Origin: JBAXXL01 sp037127915
Lineage (GTDB): Bacteria > Bacteroidota > Ignavibacteria > Kapaibacteriales > UBA2268
Length of the DNA stretch: 64,000 nucleotides
Direction: 5' to 3'
Assembly (NCBI GenBank): GCA_037127915.1
Contig: JBAXXL010000014.1
Coordinates: forward strand, 1-64,000
The notes under the pieces are model-generated. The model had not been told where the DNA came from, made no database searches, and saw only the letters and a program-made list of their open reading frames with translations. The stretch's first letter is position 1, and the number at the start of each line of letters is the position of its first letter. The position numbers and the translations under genes are program-made. Positions 8,175 to 16,343 of this stretch are shown piece by piece.

Positions 8175-9296
8175 ATGAAATATGATATTACTGCTATCGC
8201 TTTTTCAAAAGCCGGCACAGACGCAAGACTACTAAATATTATTAATTTGCTTAAAGATTCCGGAAAAAAGATCCTTGTTATCGCTTTACAAGATGAAGCT
8301 TTCGAAGAATATGCCCAATCTTGTGGAATTAGCTTCTTTGGTTTAGAGTCGAATAAAAACCATCGTTTGATGAAGCGTTGGAATGAATTTTTAAAATTAG
8401 GCAGAAAAATAATTCGCGGAAATGAAAGTGAGATTATATTGGCTTCCGATTTGTACGCACTCCCATTGGCATCGAGAATGAAAAAGTTTTCCGGTGGAAA
8501 ATTATTCTACGATTCACGAGAGATTTACTCTGCATTAGGCTCATTGTCGAACAACGCAACAAAGCAGAATTTTCAAAATATGATTGAAAAATTCTACGTC
8601 AGCTCTGTTGATGAAATGATTGTATCGGGGGATATGGATGCCGAATATTTGGCTGAATATTTTGCTCACACCCTACCCTATCATACTATTATGAATCTCC
8701 CGCCGTTGCAACGAGTCGAAAAAAGTAATTTTTTGCGAGAACATTTTAATTTGCCGGCTGAAACTCGGATAGTTCTTTACCAAGGTGCATTAATGGATGG
8801 ACGTGGAATTGAGCAGTTGATCGATGCTATACCTTTAGTCAAGGATGTGGTGTTGTGTGTTGTTGGAACCGGTCCAAAGGAGCAAATCTTCCGCAATGAG
8901 GTGTATAAACGAGGTCTGGACAAGAAAATTCTGTTTTTGGGTGAGGTGCCATACAGCGAACTTCCACAGATTACAAACTCTGCCGATATTGGCGCAGCAC
9001 TTTTTCAATCTATTTCTTTGTCATATCAATTGGCTTTACCGAACAAGCTTTTTGAGTATTTAATGGCGGGATTACCTGTCATAGCAAGCGATTTGCCAGC
9101 AATGCGAAAAGTTTATGAAGAATTTAATTTTGGTTCATTAGTACCGAATGATATTTCTGCGGAACAATTAGCCGAGGAAATTACTGCTTTATTAGAGAAG
9201 AAATCTGAGTATTCAGATACACTTTTTGAGGCATCTGAAAAATATAATTATAACAATCAAATAAAAAAGATTCGCAGTATCTTTGGAGTGGAATAA
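8175..9296 (+). CDS. Glycosyltransferase, GT4-like
   Basis: A 373-residue GT-B glycosyltransferase. The C-terminal Rossmann half has the GT4 features: ALMDGRGIEQLIDAI, VVGTGPKEQIF, FLGEVPYSELPQI and FEYLMAGLPVIASDLPAMRKV, where the nucleotide-sugar site normally includes a Glu. The start is placed at the ATG at 8175; a TTG at 8139 would add 12 residues that look unlike a domain. No membrane helix, so it acts in the cytoplasm or at the membrane face. The stop overlaps the deoC start (TAATG). Sugar and acceptor unknown. Confidence 0.85.
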   Translation: MKYDITAIAFSKAGTDARLLNIINLLKDSGKKILVIALQDEAFEEYAQSCGISFFGLESNKNHRLMKRWNEFLKLGRKIIRGNESEIILASDLYALPLASRMKKFSGGKLFYDSREIYSALGSLSNNATKQNFQNMIEKFYVSSVDEMIVSGDMDAEYLAEYFAHTLPYHTIMNLPPLQRVEKSNFLREHFNLPAETRIVLYQGALMDGRGIEQLIDAIPLVKDVVLCVVGTGPKEQIFRNEVYKRGLDKKILFLGEVPYSELPQITNSADIGAALFQSISLSYQLALPNKLFEYLMAGLPVIASDLPAMRKVYEEFNFGSLVPNDISAEQLAEEITALLEKKSEYSDTLFEASEKYNYNNQIKKIRSIFGVE

Positions 9297-9973
9297 TGAA
9301 TGCTCTTGAAATAGCTCGCACGATTGACCACACAAATTTGAAACCTGATACTACAATTGCGGAAATTGAACTTTTGTGCGCTGAAGCACTTGAATACAAA
9401 TTTGCCTCTGTTTGCGTTTTGCCTTATTATGTTAATCTGTGTAAAAAGGTTTTGGAGGAAACGGATATGAGAATAACGACCGTTGCGGGTTTCCCTCTGG
9501 GGGCATTCGCATTAGGAACCAAAGCCAGGTCTGCTGAAAGTTCAATCTCAGCCGGTGCTGACGAAATAGATATGGTTATAAATATTGCGGCGCTGAAAAA
9601 TAGGGATTTCAGTTTGGTTGAAGCTGATATTGCTGAAGTTGTACGTGTTTGCAAATCAGCCGGAAAAACTTCGAAAGTGATAATCGAAACCTGTTTACTT
9701 ACAGAAGGTGAAAAAGCGGCAATGACAAAAATAGTCGGCAACTCAGGTGCAGATTTTATCAAAACTTCGACAGGATTTTCAAAATCGGGTGCTACGGTGA
9801 GCGACATATTACTAATCAACTCAATCAAATCTGAGCATTTAAAAATCAAGGCTTCCGCGGGAATCCGAACCGCAAAATTTACATTGGAGTTAATCAAAGC
9901 CGGTGCCGAGAGAATTGGTACCAGCTCGAGTGTTGATATAATGAATGAATTGGATAAACAAAAACAAACCTAA
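9296..9973 (+). CDS. deoC: Deoxyribose-phosphate aldolase
   Basis: A 225-residue class I aldolase of the DeoC family. It splits 2-deoxyribose 5-phosphate into glyceraldehyde 3-phosphate and acetaldehyde in deoxynucleoside breakdown. The Schiff-base lysine is in FIKTSTGF, the second lysine in KASAGIRT, and IDHTNLKPD is the typical start of the barrel. Its ATG overlaps the preceding glycosyltransferase stop by one base, giving translational coupling between unrelated functions. The MITE-like element lies just downstream. Confidence 0.95.
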   Translation: MNALEIARTIDHTNLKPDTTIAEIELLCAEALEYKFASVCVLPYYVNLCKKVLEETDMRITTVAGFPLGAFALGTKARSAESSISAGADEIDMVINIAALKNRDFSLVEADIAEVVRVCKSAGKTSKVIIETCLLTEGEKAAMTKIVGNSGADFIKTSTGFSKSGATVSDILLINSIKSEHLKIKASAGIRTAKFTLELIKAGAERIGTSSSVDIMNELDKQKQT

Positions 9974-9976
9974 AAT

Positions 9977-10004
9977 GGGGTTGTCTCAAAACGATAAAAT
10001 CTGA
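9977..10004. repeat. Partial end of a second MITE-like copy
   Basis: GGGGTTGTCTCAAAACGAT resembles the outer end of the complete element that follows directly, and also the reverse complement of the right end of the copy at 59851-59980 (GGGTTGTTTAAAATCGA). It is best read as a leftover end, perhaps from an insertion next to or into an older copy. Confidence 0.5.
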
Positions 10005-10135
10005 GAGGCTGTCTCACAATTCGGAACATTCTGATTTTCAGTCAATCAAGGATGATTGACCCACCGGTAAATCAATGACTTGGTGGGATAAGCATCCTTG
10101 CTTGTCGCCCAATTTTCGAGTTGTGAGACAGCCTC
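10005..10135. mobile_element. MITE-like element, copy A (131 bp)
   Basis: A 131 bp element bounded by near-perfect 19 bp inverted ends: GAGGCTGTCTCACAATTCG at 10005-10023 and its complement at 10117-10135, one mismatch. The inside folds: 10041-10054 pairs with 10093-10106 (12 of 14), then a 5x5 internal loop, then CCCACC/GGTGGG (10060-10065, 10082-10087) around a 16 nt loop holding AAATCAATGAC. No coding capacity. The ends resemble those of some Bacteroidota insertion sequences. A diverged copy is at 59851-59980. Confidence 0.75.
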
Positions 10136-10150
10136 TTTAACTAATTTTTA

Positions 10151-10681
10151 TTATTTTTTTTTCTGGATTTCAGATTTTTCAGGAAATTTAGGAAGCGGCA
10201 GTGAACCTTCGATTCCCATCAATGGAAAATCCTTCCTTAACGGGTGTAAGGGTTCTCCTGAATCGGGGTCTTTGAAATCCTCGGGCATATAAAAACGCCT
10301 CAAATCCGGATGGTTTTCAAATATTATTCCGAACATATCGTAAGTTTCGCGCTCGTACCAATCGGCACTTTCCCATAGCGCGGTCAATGTGGGCAATGTT
10401 TCGCCCTCTTCAATTGGAATATTTATTCGTAATTTGAATTTATTGCTAAGAGAGTATAGGAAATAAACTACATTGTAGCGTTTATCGCGTTTTCCCAAAT
10501 AATCTACAGCTGTAACATCTACCAATTGTTCAAAATTGAATTCTGTTTTTAGTATTTCCGCTAATTTCAGGAGCTCAGTTTTGTTGATAGTGATTGAAAA
10601 TTGATCACGGAAATTGGAAAATTCACAATCCTCGAGAATTTCCTTAACTCTTTTTTCGATATTTATTGCTAAATTATTCAT
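10151..10681 (-). CDS. nuoC: NADH-quinone oxidoreductase subunit C
   Basis: A 176-residue NuoC (30 kDa subunit) of the peripheral arm of complex I. The signature ERETYDMFGIIFENHPDLRR is followed by YMPEDF and HPLRKDFPL. The ATG at 10681 is chosen: it lies 1 bp after the stop of the upstream ABC gene, whereas a start at 10702 would overlap that gene. The short charged tail (PKFPEKSEIQKKK) is unremarkable. Neighbouring NuoB and NuoD, which normally flank it, are missing here. Confidence 0.95.
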   Translation of the reverse strand: MNNLAINIEKRVKEILEDCEFSNFRDQFSITINKTELLKLAEILKTEFNFEQLVDVTAVDYLGKRDKRYNVVYFLYSLSNKFKLRINIPIEEGETLPTLTALWESADWYERETYDMFGIIFENHPDLRRFYMPEDFKDPDSGEPLHPLRKDFPLMGIEGSLPLPKFPEKSEIQKKK

Positions 10682-10682
10682 A

Positions 10683-11447
10683 TTATATAAACTCAGATAC
10701 ACGATTGAAAAAACTGTAAACAGCTGGATTTTCGGTATAATTAATTAGCTCTGCCGGTGTACCCTCAACGATAATTCCTTTTTCATTGATGTCAAGCATT
10801 ACTATTCTATCGGCTATGTCTAATATACTTGCTAAATCGTGAGTTACTATTATCATTGTGGTTCCCAACTGATGGTTAAGATTTTTTATTAAACTATCTA
10901 AAGTAGCCGCTGTTACAGGATCCAAACCGGATGATGGCTCATCAAAAAATAATATTTCAGGATCCAATGCCATGGCGCGTGCTAAGCCTGCTCTTTTCTT
11001 CATACCGCCGGAAAGCTCCGATGGGTAATAATTTTCAAAACCATTCAAATTTACGGATTTAAGTTTCATATTAATGATTTTATTCATTCTTTCTTCCGAT
11101 AAATCGGTATAGGTTTCGAGCACTAATTTGATATTTTCTGCCACGGTCATCGAATTAAACAATCCACCGGATTGAAACAACACCCCAAAACTGCTTAATA
11201 TTCGTTTTCTATGCGATTCATTAGCTTGTGAAAAGTTTTCATCTTTTATATAGACGGAACCCTTTTCGGGAGTTTCCAAACCAATCATCTGACGTAATAA
11301 AGTTGATTTACCTGAACCGCTCGAACCGACAATAACAAATATTTCGCCGCGTTTTACATTAAAACTGACGTTTTCCAAAATTTGCCTGTCCCCATAGCGG
11401 ACACTTATATCGCAGACTCTAATTATATTTTCGGTGTTTTTTATCAT
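10683..11447 (-). CDS. mlaF: ABC transporter ATP-binding protein, Mla/MCE type
   Basis: A 254-residue ATPase. Walker A is GSSGSGKST, the signature is LSGGMKKRAGLARA, Walker B is ILFFDEPSSGLDP, and the switch His is in IIVTHD. The LSGGMKKR form is typical of the MlaF/Mkl group that powers phospholipid movement between inner and outer membranes with an MlaE permease and an MCE-domain protein. Neither partner is adjacent: the gene is followed by nuoC, 1 bp away. Assignment to the Mla group is from family knowledge; substrate not shown. Confidence 0.88.
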   Translation of the reverse strand: MIKNTENIIRVCDISVRYGDRQILENVSFNVKRGEIFVIVGSSGSGKSTLLRQMIGLETPEKGSVYIKDENFSQANESHRKRILSSFGVLFQSGGLFNSMTVAENIKLVLETYTDLSEERMNKIINMKLKSVNLNGFENYYPSELSGGMKKRAGLARAMALDPEILFFDEPSSGLDPVTAATLDSLIKNLNHQLGTTMIIVTHDLASILDIADRIVMLDINEKGIIVEGTPAELINYTENPAVYSFFNRVSEFI

Positions 11448-11525
11448 AATTACAAGTATTAAGACAATAAATCCCGCACAATATTGTTAATAAATAAAAA
11501 TATCATATTCTTTAATGAGGTAATT

Positions 11526-11840
11526 ATGTCTATTCTTGTCAATTTTGCTATGTTTCCGACCGATAAAGGCGATAGCGTGAGTCCCTATGTAAGCAGGATT
11601 CTCGATATGATTCGCTCAAGCGGCGTTAATTACAAACTTACACCAATGAGTACTGTGATTGAAACAAAGACTTTACCAGAAGCATTGGAAATCATCCAAA
11701 AAGCTTATGATTTGCTTGCTCCGGATTGCAATCGTGTATATTCCTCTATCACGATGGATATACAAACAAATAAACCAATGGGTAGAATGGAAGGAAAAGT
11801 AAAATCTATAGAATCGAAAATAGGCGAAGTGAAAAAATAA
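11526..11840 (+). CDS. MTH1187/YkoF-type thiamine-binding-like protein
   Basis: A 104-residue single-domain ferredoxin-like protein of the MTH1187 family. The pattern FAMFPTDKGDSVSPYVSRIL, then GVNYKLTPMSTVIE, is typical. Members bind thiamine-like or other small ligands and often form tetramers. The start at 11526 follows a GAGG ribosome site and is preferred over the frame opening at 11484, whose 14 extra residues are Asn/Ile-rich. No thiamine genes or riboswitch nearby. Confidence 0.8.
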   Translation: MSILVNFAMFPTDKGDSVSPYVSRILDMIRSSGVNYKLTPMSTVIETKTLPEALEIIQKAYDLLAPDCNRVYSSITMDIQTNKPMGRMEGKVKSIESKIGEVKK

Positions 11841-12002
11841 ACCAGATCAACAAGCCATTGGCAATAGGAGTTTTTATAATTAAAATAAAAAATGATACTA
11901 ATCAATTTAGCTATAAATTTCTTGTGGAGTAAGAATAATGGAAACAAAATGTTTTTAATATTCCGCAACTACGTTGCTCTGACTGCAATCTAATCTCAAT
12001 TA

Positions 12003-12057
12003 CTATTAATATAGCACAGCTACGCAGTTCAATCACGTAGTGATGCCATATTAATAG
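12003..12057. repeat. Stem-loop repeat with nested hairpin
   Basis: CTATTAATAT (12003-12012) is perfectly complementary to ATATTAATAG (12048-12057). Inside lies the palindrome TCACGTAGTGA (12033-12043). No T-run follows, so it looks like a dispersed palindromic repeat and not a terminator. Confidence 0.6.
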
Positions 12058-12146
12058 GAAATGAAAAATTGATTGGACGAGTTCCGTCGGAACGGAATAT
12101 TATAACGACGAGTCAACATGAATTCTTGCTCAAGAAAAATTTCTTT

Positions 12147-12299
12147 ATCAATTGCAACGACTTTTAAGCCGTGGGTGAGATAAATCTTGTTATCGCCAGC
12201 TTTAACCGAAATATTCAATTGGGTTGGTTGTTTTTGGGCTAAAGCCCATCGAAATCATTTACCAATTTTACCCACGACTTAAAAGTCGTGGCAATTGAT
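12147..12299. repeat. 153 bp element with 30 bp inverted arms
   Basis: Arms at 12147-12176 and 12270-12299 are inverted copies with two mismatches in 30. The right arm is itself a hairpin (CCACGACTT-AA-AAGTCGTGG), and the centre holds TGGGCT-AA-AGCCCA at 12235-12248. The shape is MITE-like. No open frame inside. Confidence 0.65.
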
Positions 12300-12335
12300 A
12301 CTTTAAAAAAATCTTTGCTTTTAATGGAAAAACAT

Positions 12336-12605
12336 TTAATACACTTCGTCGTGTGTACCAATATCTGTGAAGATTACTTTATTTGATTCATAAAAGCAAA
12401 AAATAATTCTTAAATCATAATCTATTGAGAAACTATAAAGATCTTTTAATTCTCCGGTTAATTTGTGCGTTTTTAACCTTGGGTCAAAAGGATTATTCTT
12501 GAAAATATTAAGCTTTTCCGCAAATTTTTCTAGTAGAATTCCATTATTCTTTGTTCTTTTTTTGAAGTTCTTGATGAAAGAAGGATAAAATGCTATTTCA
12601 ACCAT
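12336..12605 (-). CDS. RelE/YafQ-type toxin
   Basis: An 89-residue toxin of the RelE/ParE superfamily: FYPSFIKNFKKR at the start, KTHKLTGELKDLYSFSIDYDLRIIF in the core and VIFTDIGTHDEVY at the end. The C-terminal IGTHDEVY with its His is typical of the YafQ/RelE mRNA interferases, which cut mRNA in the ribosome. It follows the antitoxin gene by 5 bp. The palindrome-rich island lies directly downstream. Confidence 0.88.
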   Translation of the reverse strand: MVEIAFYPSFIKNFKKRTKNNGILLEKFAEKLNIFKNNPFDPRLKTHKLTGELKDLYSFSIDYDLRIIFCFYESNKVIFTDIGTHDEVY

Positions 12606-12610
12606 TGTCC

Positions 12611-12814
12611 CTATTCCAAAGATTTTAGAAGCTTATCTATATCATCCGAAAATTCCAGCTCTCCATTTTTCGCCATTTCCAGAGCTTTTTGCGATTCTTT
12701 TTTAATTTGAGTTCTTCTTTCCTCAATAAGATATTTTTCTAAGAGATTTTTTAACTCAAATTTATCTTCATAAGTCAATTCTTGAACTTCTGCAGTTAAG
12801 GTTGTAAAACTCAT
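12611..12814 (-). CDS. Antitoxin partner of the RelE-type toxin
   Basis: A 67-residue helical protein, MSFTTLTAEVQELTYEDKF onward, with a charged middle (EKYLIEERRTQIKKESQKALEMAKNGE) and acidic end, as in addiction-module antitoxins. The start at 12814 is chosen because it follows a GAGGT ribosome site at the right spacing; an upstream start at 12904 would add 30 basic residues of unlikely sequence. DNA-binding elements are not obvious. Confidence 0.78.
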   Translation of the reverse strand: MSFTTLTAEVQELTYEDKFELKNLLEKYLIEERRTQIKKESQKALEMAKNGELEFSDDIDKLLKSLE

Positions 12815-12947
12815 AAATACCTCTATTCTATTATTTTTTTTAATAATTATTTGACGTGAAATAAGTTTTAATATTATTTTGCGAGACTGAATTTTTCTAT
12901 TCATCTTAGAAGGTATCGTACAACGCCTCTTCTTTCACGAAAAACGC

Positions 12948-13033
12948 ACAAGTCGCGACTTGTCCCTACAATTATAACTTATAACTCATAATTTATAACT
13001 TTTGACGATGCATTCCCAATCAAGTTGGGAATG
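12948..13033. repeat. Two short palindromes between antitoxin and galE
   Basis: ACAAGTCGCGACTTGT (12948-12963) is a perfect 16 bp palindrome. CATTCCCAA-TCAAG-TTGGGAATG (13011-13033) is a 9 bp hairpin. Between them lies AT-rich tandem sequence of the type TTATAACT. Neither hairpin has a T-run. They look like dispersed repeats. Confidence 0.6.
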
Positions 13034-13058
13034 ACAACCCACTTCTTGCATTTATAAT

Positions 13059-14045
13059 TTATAATTTATCATTATTCTTTTTGTGCCATTCCCAGGCAGT
13101 GGAAATGATTTGGTCTATGTCGTTGAATTTGGGTTCCCAATTCAGAATCTGTTTTATTTTTGCTGATGATGCATAGAGACTTGGGGGATCGCCCGCGCGG
13201 CGCTCACCTTGTTTAATAATTATTTCTTTTCCGGTAACATTTCTTGCGGTTCTGATAATATCTTTAATTGAATAGCCAATGCCATTACCTAGATTAAATG
13301 CATCACTTTCGCCGCCAGCCGCCAAATATTCATAGGATTTAATATGAGCGTCAGCCAAATCATTCACGTGAATGTAATCGCGAACGCAAGTTCCGTCGGG
13401 AGTATTGTAATCATCGCCAAAAACTGTGATTTCCGGTCTTTTTCCGATTGCGGCATCCAAAACCAATGGAATTAAATGTGTTTCGGGTGTGTGGTCTTCG
13501 CCGACTTCTATATCAGGGTCAGCACCGGCGGCATTGAAATATCTTAGAGCTATGTATTTGAGTCCATAAGCTATAGAATAATCTTCCAATATGTTTTCAA
13601 CCATTAATTTAGTTTTACCGTAGGGATTTATTGGTGCTTTTGGTGTTTCTTCTGTTATCGGTAGTTCATTCGGTTCGCCGAATACTGCGCACGAAGAAGA
13701 AAATATAAATTTATCTACCTTGCATTCAATCATTGCATTTAACAAAGTTATCGTATTTTGAACGTTATTTACATAGTATTTTTGCGGATTGGTGACTGAT
13801 TCACCGACATAAGCGAAAGCGGCAAAGTGCATCACACAATCAATATCGTTTTCCTTCATTACTCGGCAAAGCAAATCGTAATCGCTCAAATCGCCTTCGA
13901 TCAATTTTCCCCATTTGACAAATTCGCGATGACCTGTCGAAAAATTATCGAAGACAATAGTATTATAACCTATTTTATTAAGGGCTTTATTTATATGACT
14001 GCCTATATATCCGGCACCGCCAACGATTAAAATGTTCTTTGCCAT
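13059..14045 (-). CDS. galE: UDP-glucose 4-epimerase
   Basis: A 328-residue short-chain dehydrogenase of the extended type. The NAD-binding motif VGGAGYIGSH is at residues 8-17, the catalytic Ser in FSSSCAVFG and Tyr-Lys in INPYGKTK. Typical GalE segments ALRYFNAAGAD, DGTCVRDYIHV and AFNLGNGIGYSI are present. It interconverts UDP-glucose and UDP-galactose for galactose use or surface polysaccharide. It is the last gene of a minus-strand run, 14 bp after sdaA. Confidence 0.95.
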   Translation of the reverse strand: MAKNILIVGGAGYIGSHINKALNKIGYNTIVFDNFSTGHREFVKWGKLIEGDLSDYDLLCRVMKENDIDCVMHFAAFAYVGESVTNPQKYYVNNVQNTITLLNAMIECKVDKFIFSSSCAVFGEPNELPITEETPKAPINPYGKTKLMVENILEDYSIAYGLKYIALRYFNAAGADPDIEVGEDHTPETHLIPLVLDAAIGKRPEITVFGDDYNTPDGTCVRDYIHVNDLADAHIKSYEYLAAGGESDAFNLGNGIGYSIKDIIRTARNVTGKEIIIKQGERRAGDPPSLYASSAKIKQILNWEPKFNDIDQIISTAWEWHKKNNDKL

Positions 14046-14059
14046 AATTTTCCGGAAAA

Positions 14060-15265
14060 TTAATAAATAATAGGAAAGGCGTCCATTAACGCTAAACCGC
14101 CTTTCGAAGTTTCACGATATTTCGAACTTAGGTCGCATCCGGTTTGCTTCAAAGTTTCCGTAACCTCGTCGAAGCTGATTCTATGCCGCCCATCTGATAA
14201 AATAGTATATGACGCATTGTCCAAAGCTCTCGCCGCAGCGAAAACATTTCGTTCAATGCACGGAATTTGCACGAGACCTAATACTGGGTCGCAAGTCAAT
14301 CCTAAAGAATGTTCAATTCCTATCTCGGCGGCATACTCTATTTGGTAAATAGAACCGCCGTAAATTTGGCAAGCCGCCGCTGACGCCATAGCACAAGCTA
14401 CGCCTACTTCTCCTTGACAACCTACAGCCGCACCGCTAATCGATGCGTTTGTTTTCACTATATTTCCAAAAAGACCTGCTGTCGCTAAAGCGTGTAAAAT
14501 TGTGGTTAAATCTGCTTTATAAGTTCCTTGAAGGTAATATAAAACGGCAGGTAAAGCTCCGCACGATCCGCAAGTCGGGGCCGTAACAATTTTGCCGCCC
14601 GCCGCGTTCTCTTCGCTTACTGCCAATGCATAGCTGTATAATTGAGCCATACGTCTTCTTGGTCCGCTCAGATTTTTTGCTTGCGCGGAATATTGCGCGG
14701 CTTTGCGCGGTAAACTTAATCCACCGGGTAAAGTACCTTGAGTAAGTATTCCTTTTTTCAGAGTTTTTTGCATTTGTGTCCAGATTTTAGTCAAATAATC
14801 CCAAATCTCTGGACCTTCAAATTTTTCCACAAACTGCCAATAAGTAGCACCATTTTGGAAACACCACTGCATAATTTCAGTCATCGTATGAATATCATAG
14901 ATTTTATGCGTTTCTATTTCAGATTCATCATCTACAATCGAACCGCCGCCAATGCTGTATGCAGTCCATTCGGAAGTTAAAGATCCTTCATTGAAGGCTT
15001 CGAATTTCAATGCGTTTGGATGTCTGGGAAGATATACGGTTGGTTCCCATACGATTCTTATATTTTTCCCGTCGAAAACGTCTTTAATTGTTCTGCCTGT
15101 TAGATGGCCTTTTCCGGTGGCGGCTAAGCTTCCATAAAGCGTTACTACATATTCTTCGGCTGTCGGTATTTTCGCTAAAAATATTTTAGCCGCTTTTCGC
15201 GGACCCATGGTATGGCTACTTGAGGGCCCATACCCTATCTTAAAAATTTCTTTTATTGATTCCAT
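14060..15265 (-). CDS. sdaA: L-serine ammonia-lyase, iron-sulfur type, single chain
   Basis: A 401-residue enzyme that deaminates L-serine to pyruvate and ammonia with a [4Fe-4S] cluster. The beta domain comes first (GYGPSSSHTMGPRKAAKIF), then the alpha domain with the cluster cysteines in APTCGSCGALPAV and LTCDPVLGLVQIPCIERN. It is the one-chain form, somewhat shorter than the ~455-residue proteobacterial enzyme. The ATG at 15265 overlaps the pheS stop by one base (TGATG). Coupling of a degradative enzyme to pheS is unusual. Confidence 0.94.
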   Translation of the reverse strand: MESIKEIFKIGYGPSSSHTMGPRKAAKIFLAKIPTAEEYVVTLYGSLAATGKGHLTGRTIKDVFDGKNIRIVWEPTVYLPRHPNALKFEAFNEGSLTSEWTAYSIGGGSIVDDESEIETHKIYDIHTMTEIMQWCFQNGATYWQFVEKFEGPEIWDYLTKIWTQMQKTLKKGILTQGTLPGGLSLPRKAAQYSAQAKNLSGPRRRMAQLYSYALAVSEENAAGGKIVTAPTCGSCGALPAVLYYLQGTYKADLTTILHALATAGLFGNIVKTNASISGAAVGCQGEVGVACAMASAAACQIYGGSIYQIEYAAEIGIEHSLGLTCDPVLGLVQIPCIERNVFAAARALDNASYTILSDGRHRISFDEVTETLKQTGCDLSSKYRETSKGGLALMDAFPIIY

Positions 15266-16248
15266 CAAAATTGTTCTAATACTCTTATATCATTTTCATA
15301 TAAATAACGAATGTCTGAAATACCTGTTTTCAGCATTGTAACTCTTTCGATACCGAAACCGAAAGCAAATCCGGAATAAACTTCAGGGTCAATTCCGCAG
15401 GCGGTTAGTACATCAGGATGAACCATACCACAACCGGCAACTTCCATCCATTTTTCAGTTCCTGGCTTCATAATATCAAGTTCAGCACTTGGTTCAGTAA
15501 AAGGAAAAAACGATGGACGGTATCGGAATTTCAAGTTATCACCGTACATTTTGCGGGCAAAGACCATCATAGTGGCCTTCAACTCCGCAAAGTTCACATT
15601 TTTATCAATATACAAACCTTCGATTTGGTAAAATTCTGCCAAATGTGTTGAATCCAGCGATTCATTACGGTAAACACGACCGGGCATTATTGAGCGAATT
15701 GGAGGTTTTTGTGATTGCATTACGCGAATTTGTACCGGAGAAGTGTGAGTTCTTAATACGATTTCACGCTCATCTTTGATAAAGAATGTATCCTGCATAT
15801 CACGCGCAGGATGGTCGGGTGGAAAATTTAATGCGTCGAAATTATGAAAACCATCCTCAATATCCGGTCCTTCCGCTAAAACGAATCCCATTCTTTCGAA
15901 TATGGTTATCATTTCGCGAACGGTTTGTGTTATAGGATGAATACTTCCGGTGAAGGACTTCCTTCCGGGTAAAGTTATGTCGATATCAACTTTGTCTTCT
16001 TGTTCTTCAGTAAAGCGTTCTTTCATACTACTATACTGAGTCTCAGCAAAATTTCGAAGTAAATTCAGTTCTTTACCAACCAAAGGTTTAATATCCGCCG
16101 GTACTTCACGCATTTTATCGAAAAGTGTTTGGATAGAACCCTTCTTAACTAAAAATTCAAGCCTGAAATTTTCTAAATCCTCAGATTTAACAATCGAGCT
16201 TATTTTGCTTTCAATAATTTGTTTTAATTCTTTAATTGCTTCTATCAT
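15265..16248 (-). CDS. pheS: Phenylalanyl-tRNA synthetase alpha subunit
   Basis: A 327-residue class II synthetase subunit. An N-terminal coiled arm (1-~85) is followed by the catalytic core: RVYRNESLDSTHLAEFYQIEG (motif 2 region), THTSPVQIR, and the motif 3 Arg in GFGIERVTMLK. It charges tRNA-Phe with PheT, which is not in the window. It follows rplT by 95 bp, giving the order rpmI-rplT-pheS seen in many bacteria. Confidence 0.96.
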   Translation of the reverse strand: MIEAIKELKQIIESKISSIVKSEDLENFRLEFLVKKGSIQTLFDKMREVPADIKPLVGKELNLLRNFAETQYSSMKERFTEEQEDKVDIDITLPGRKSFTGSIHPITQTVREMITIFERMGFVLAEGPDIEDGFHNFDALNFPPDHPARDMQDTFFIKDEREIVLRTHTSPVQIRVMQSQKPPIRSIMPGRVYRNESLDSTHLAEFYQIEGLYIDKNVNFAELKATMMVFARKMYGDNLKFRYRPSFFPFTEPSAELDIMKPGTEKWMEVAGCGMVHPDVLTACGIDPEVYSGFAFGFGIERVTMLKTGISDIRYLYENDIRVLEQF

Positions 16249-16343
16249 TTTAATTACAGCATTATCTTAATAAAATAAAAAATAACCGCATTTGCAATAA
16301 ATACGGTTATAAAATTACGAAAAGTTTTTAAATTAAATTGAAT

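Larger units (their letters stand above)
11841..12335. other. Gene-free island of palindromic repeats
   Basis: No gene is visible in these ~495 bp. It is packed with inverted repeats: GCAAC/GTTGC at 11965-11977, a long stem at 12003-12057, the palindrome GTTCCGTCGGAAC at 12081-12093 and a two-armed element at 12147-12299. This density contrasts with the plain AT-rich spacers elsewhere. Confidence 0.7.

Noticed and set aside
12815..12904. N-terminal extension of the RelE-system antitoxin
   Set aside because: The ATG at 12814 has a proper GAGGT site; the extension is basic and lysine/isoleucine-rich.
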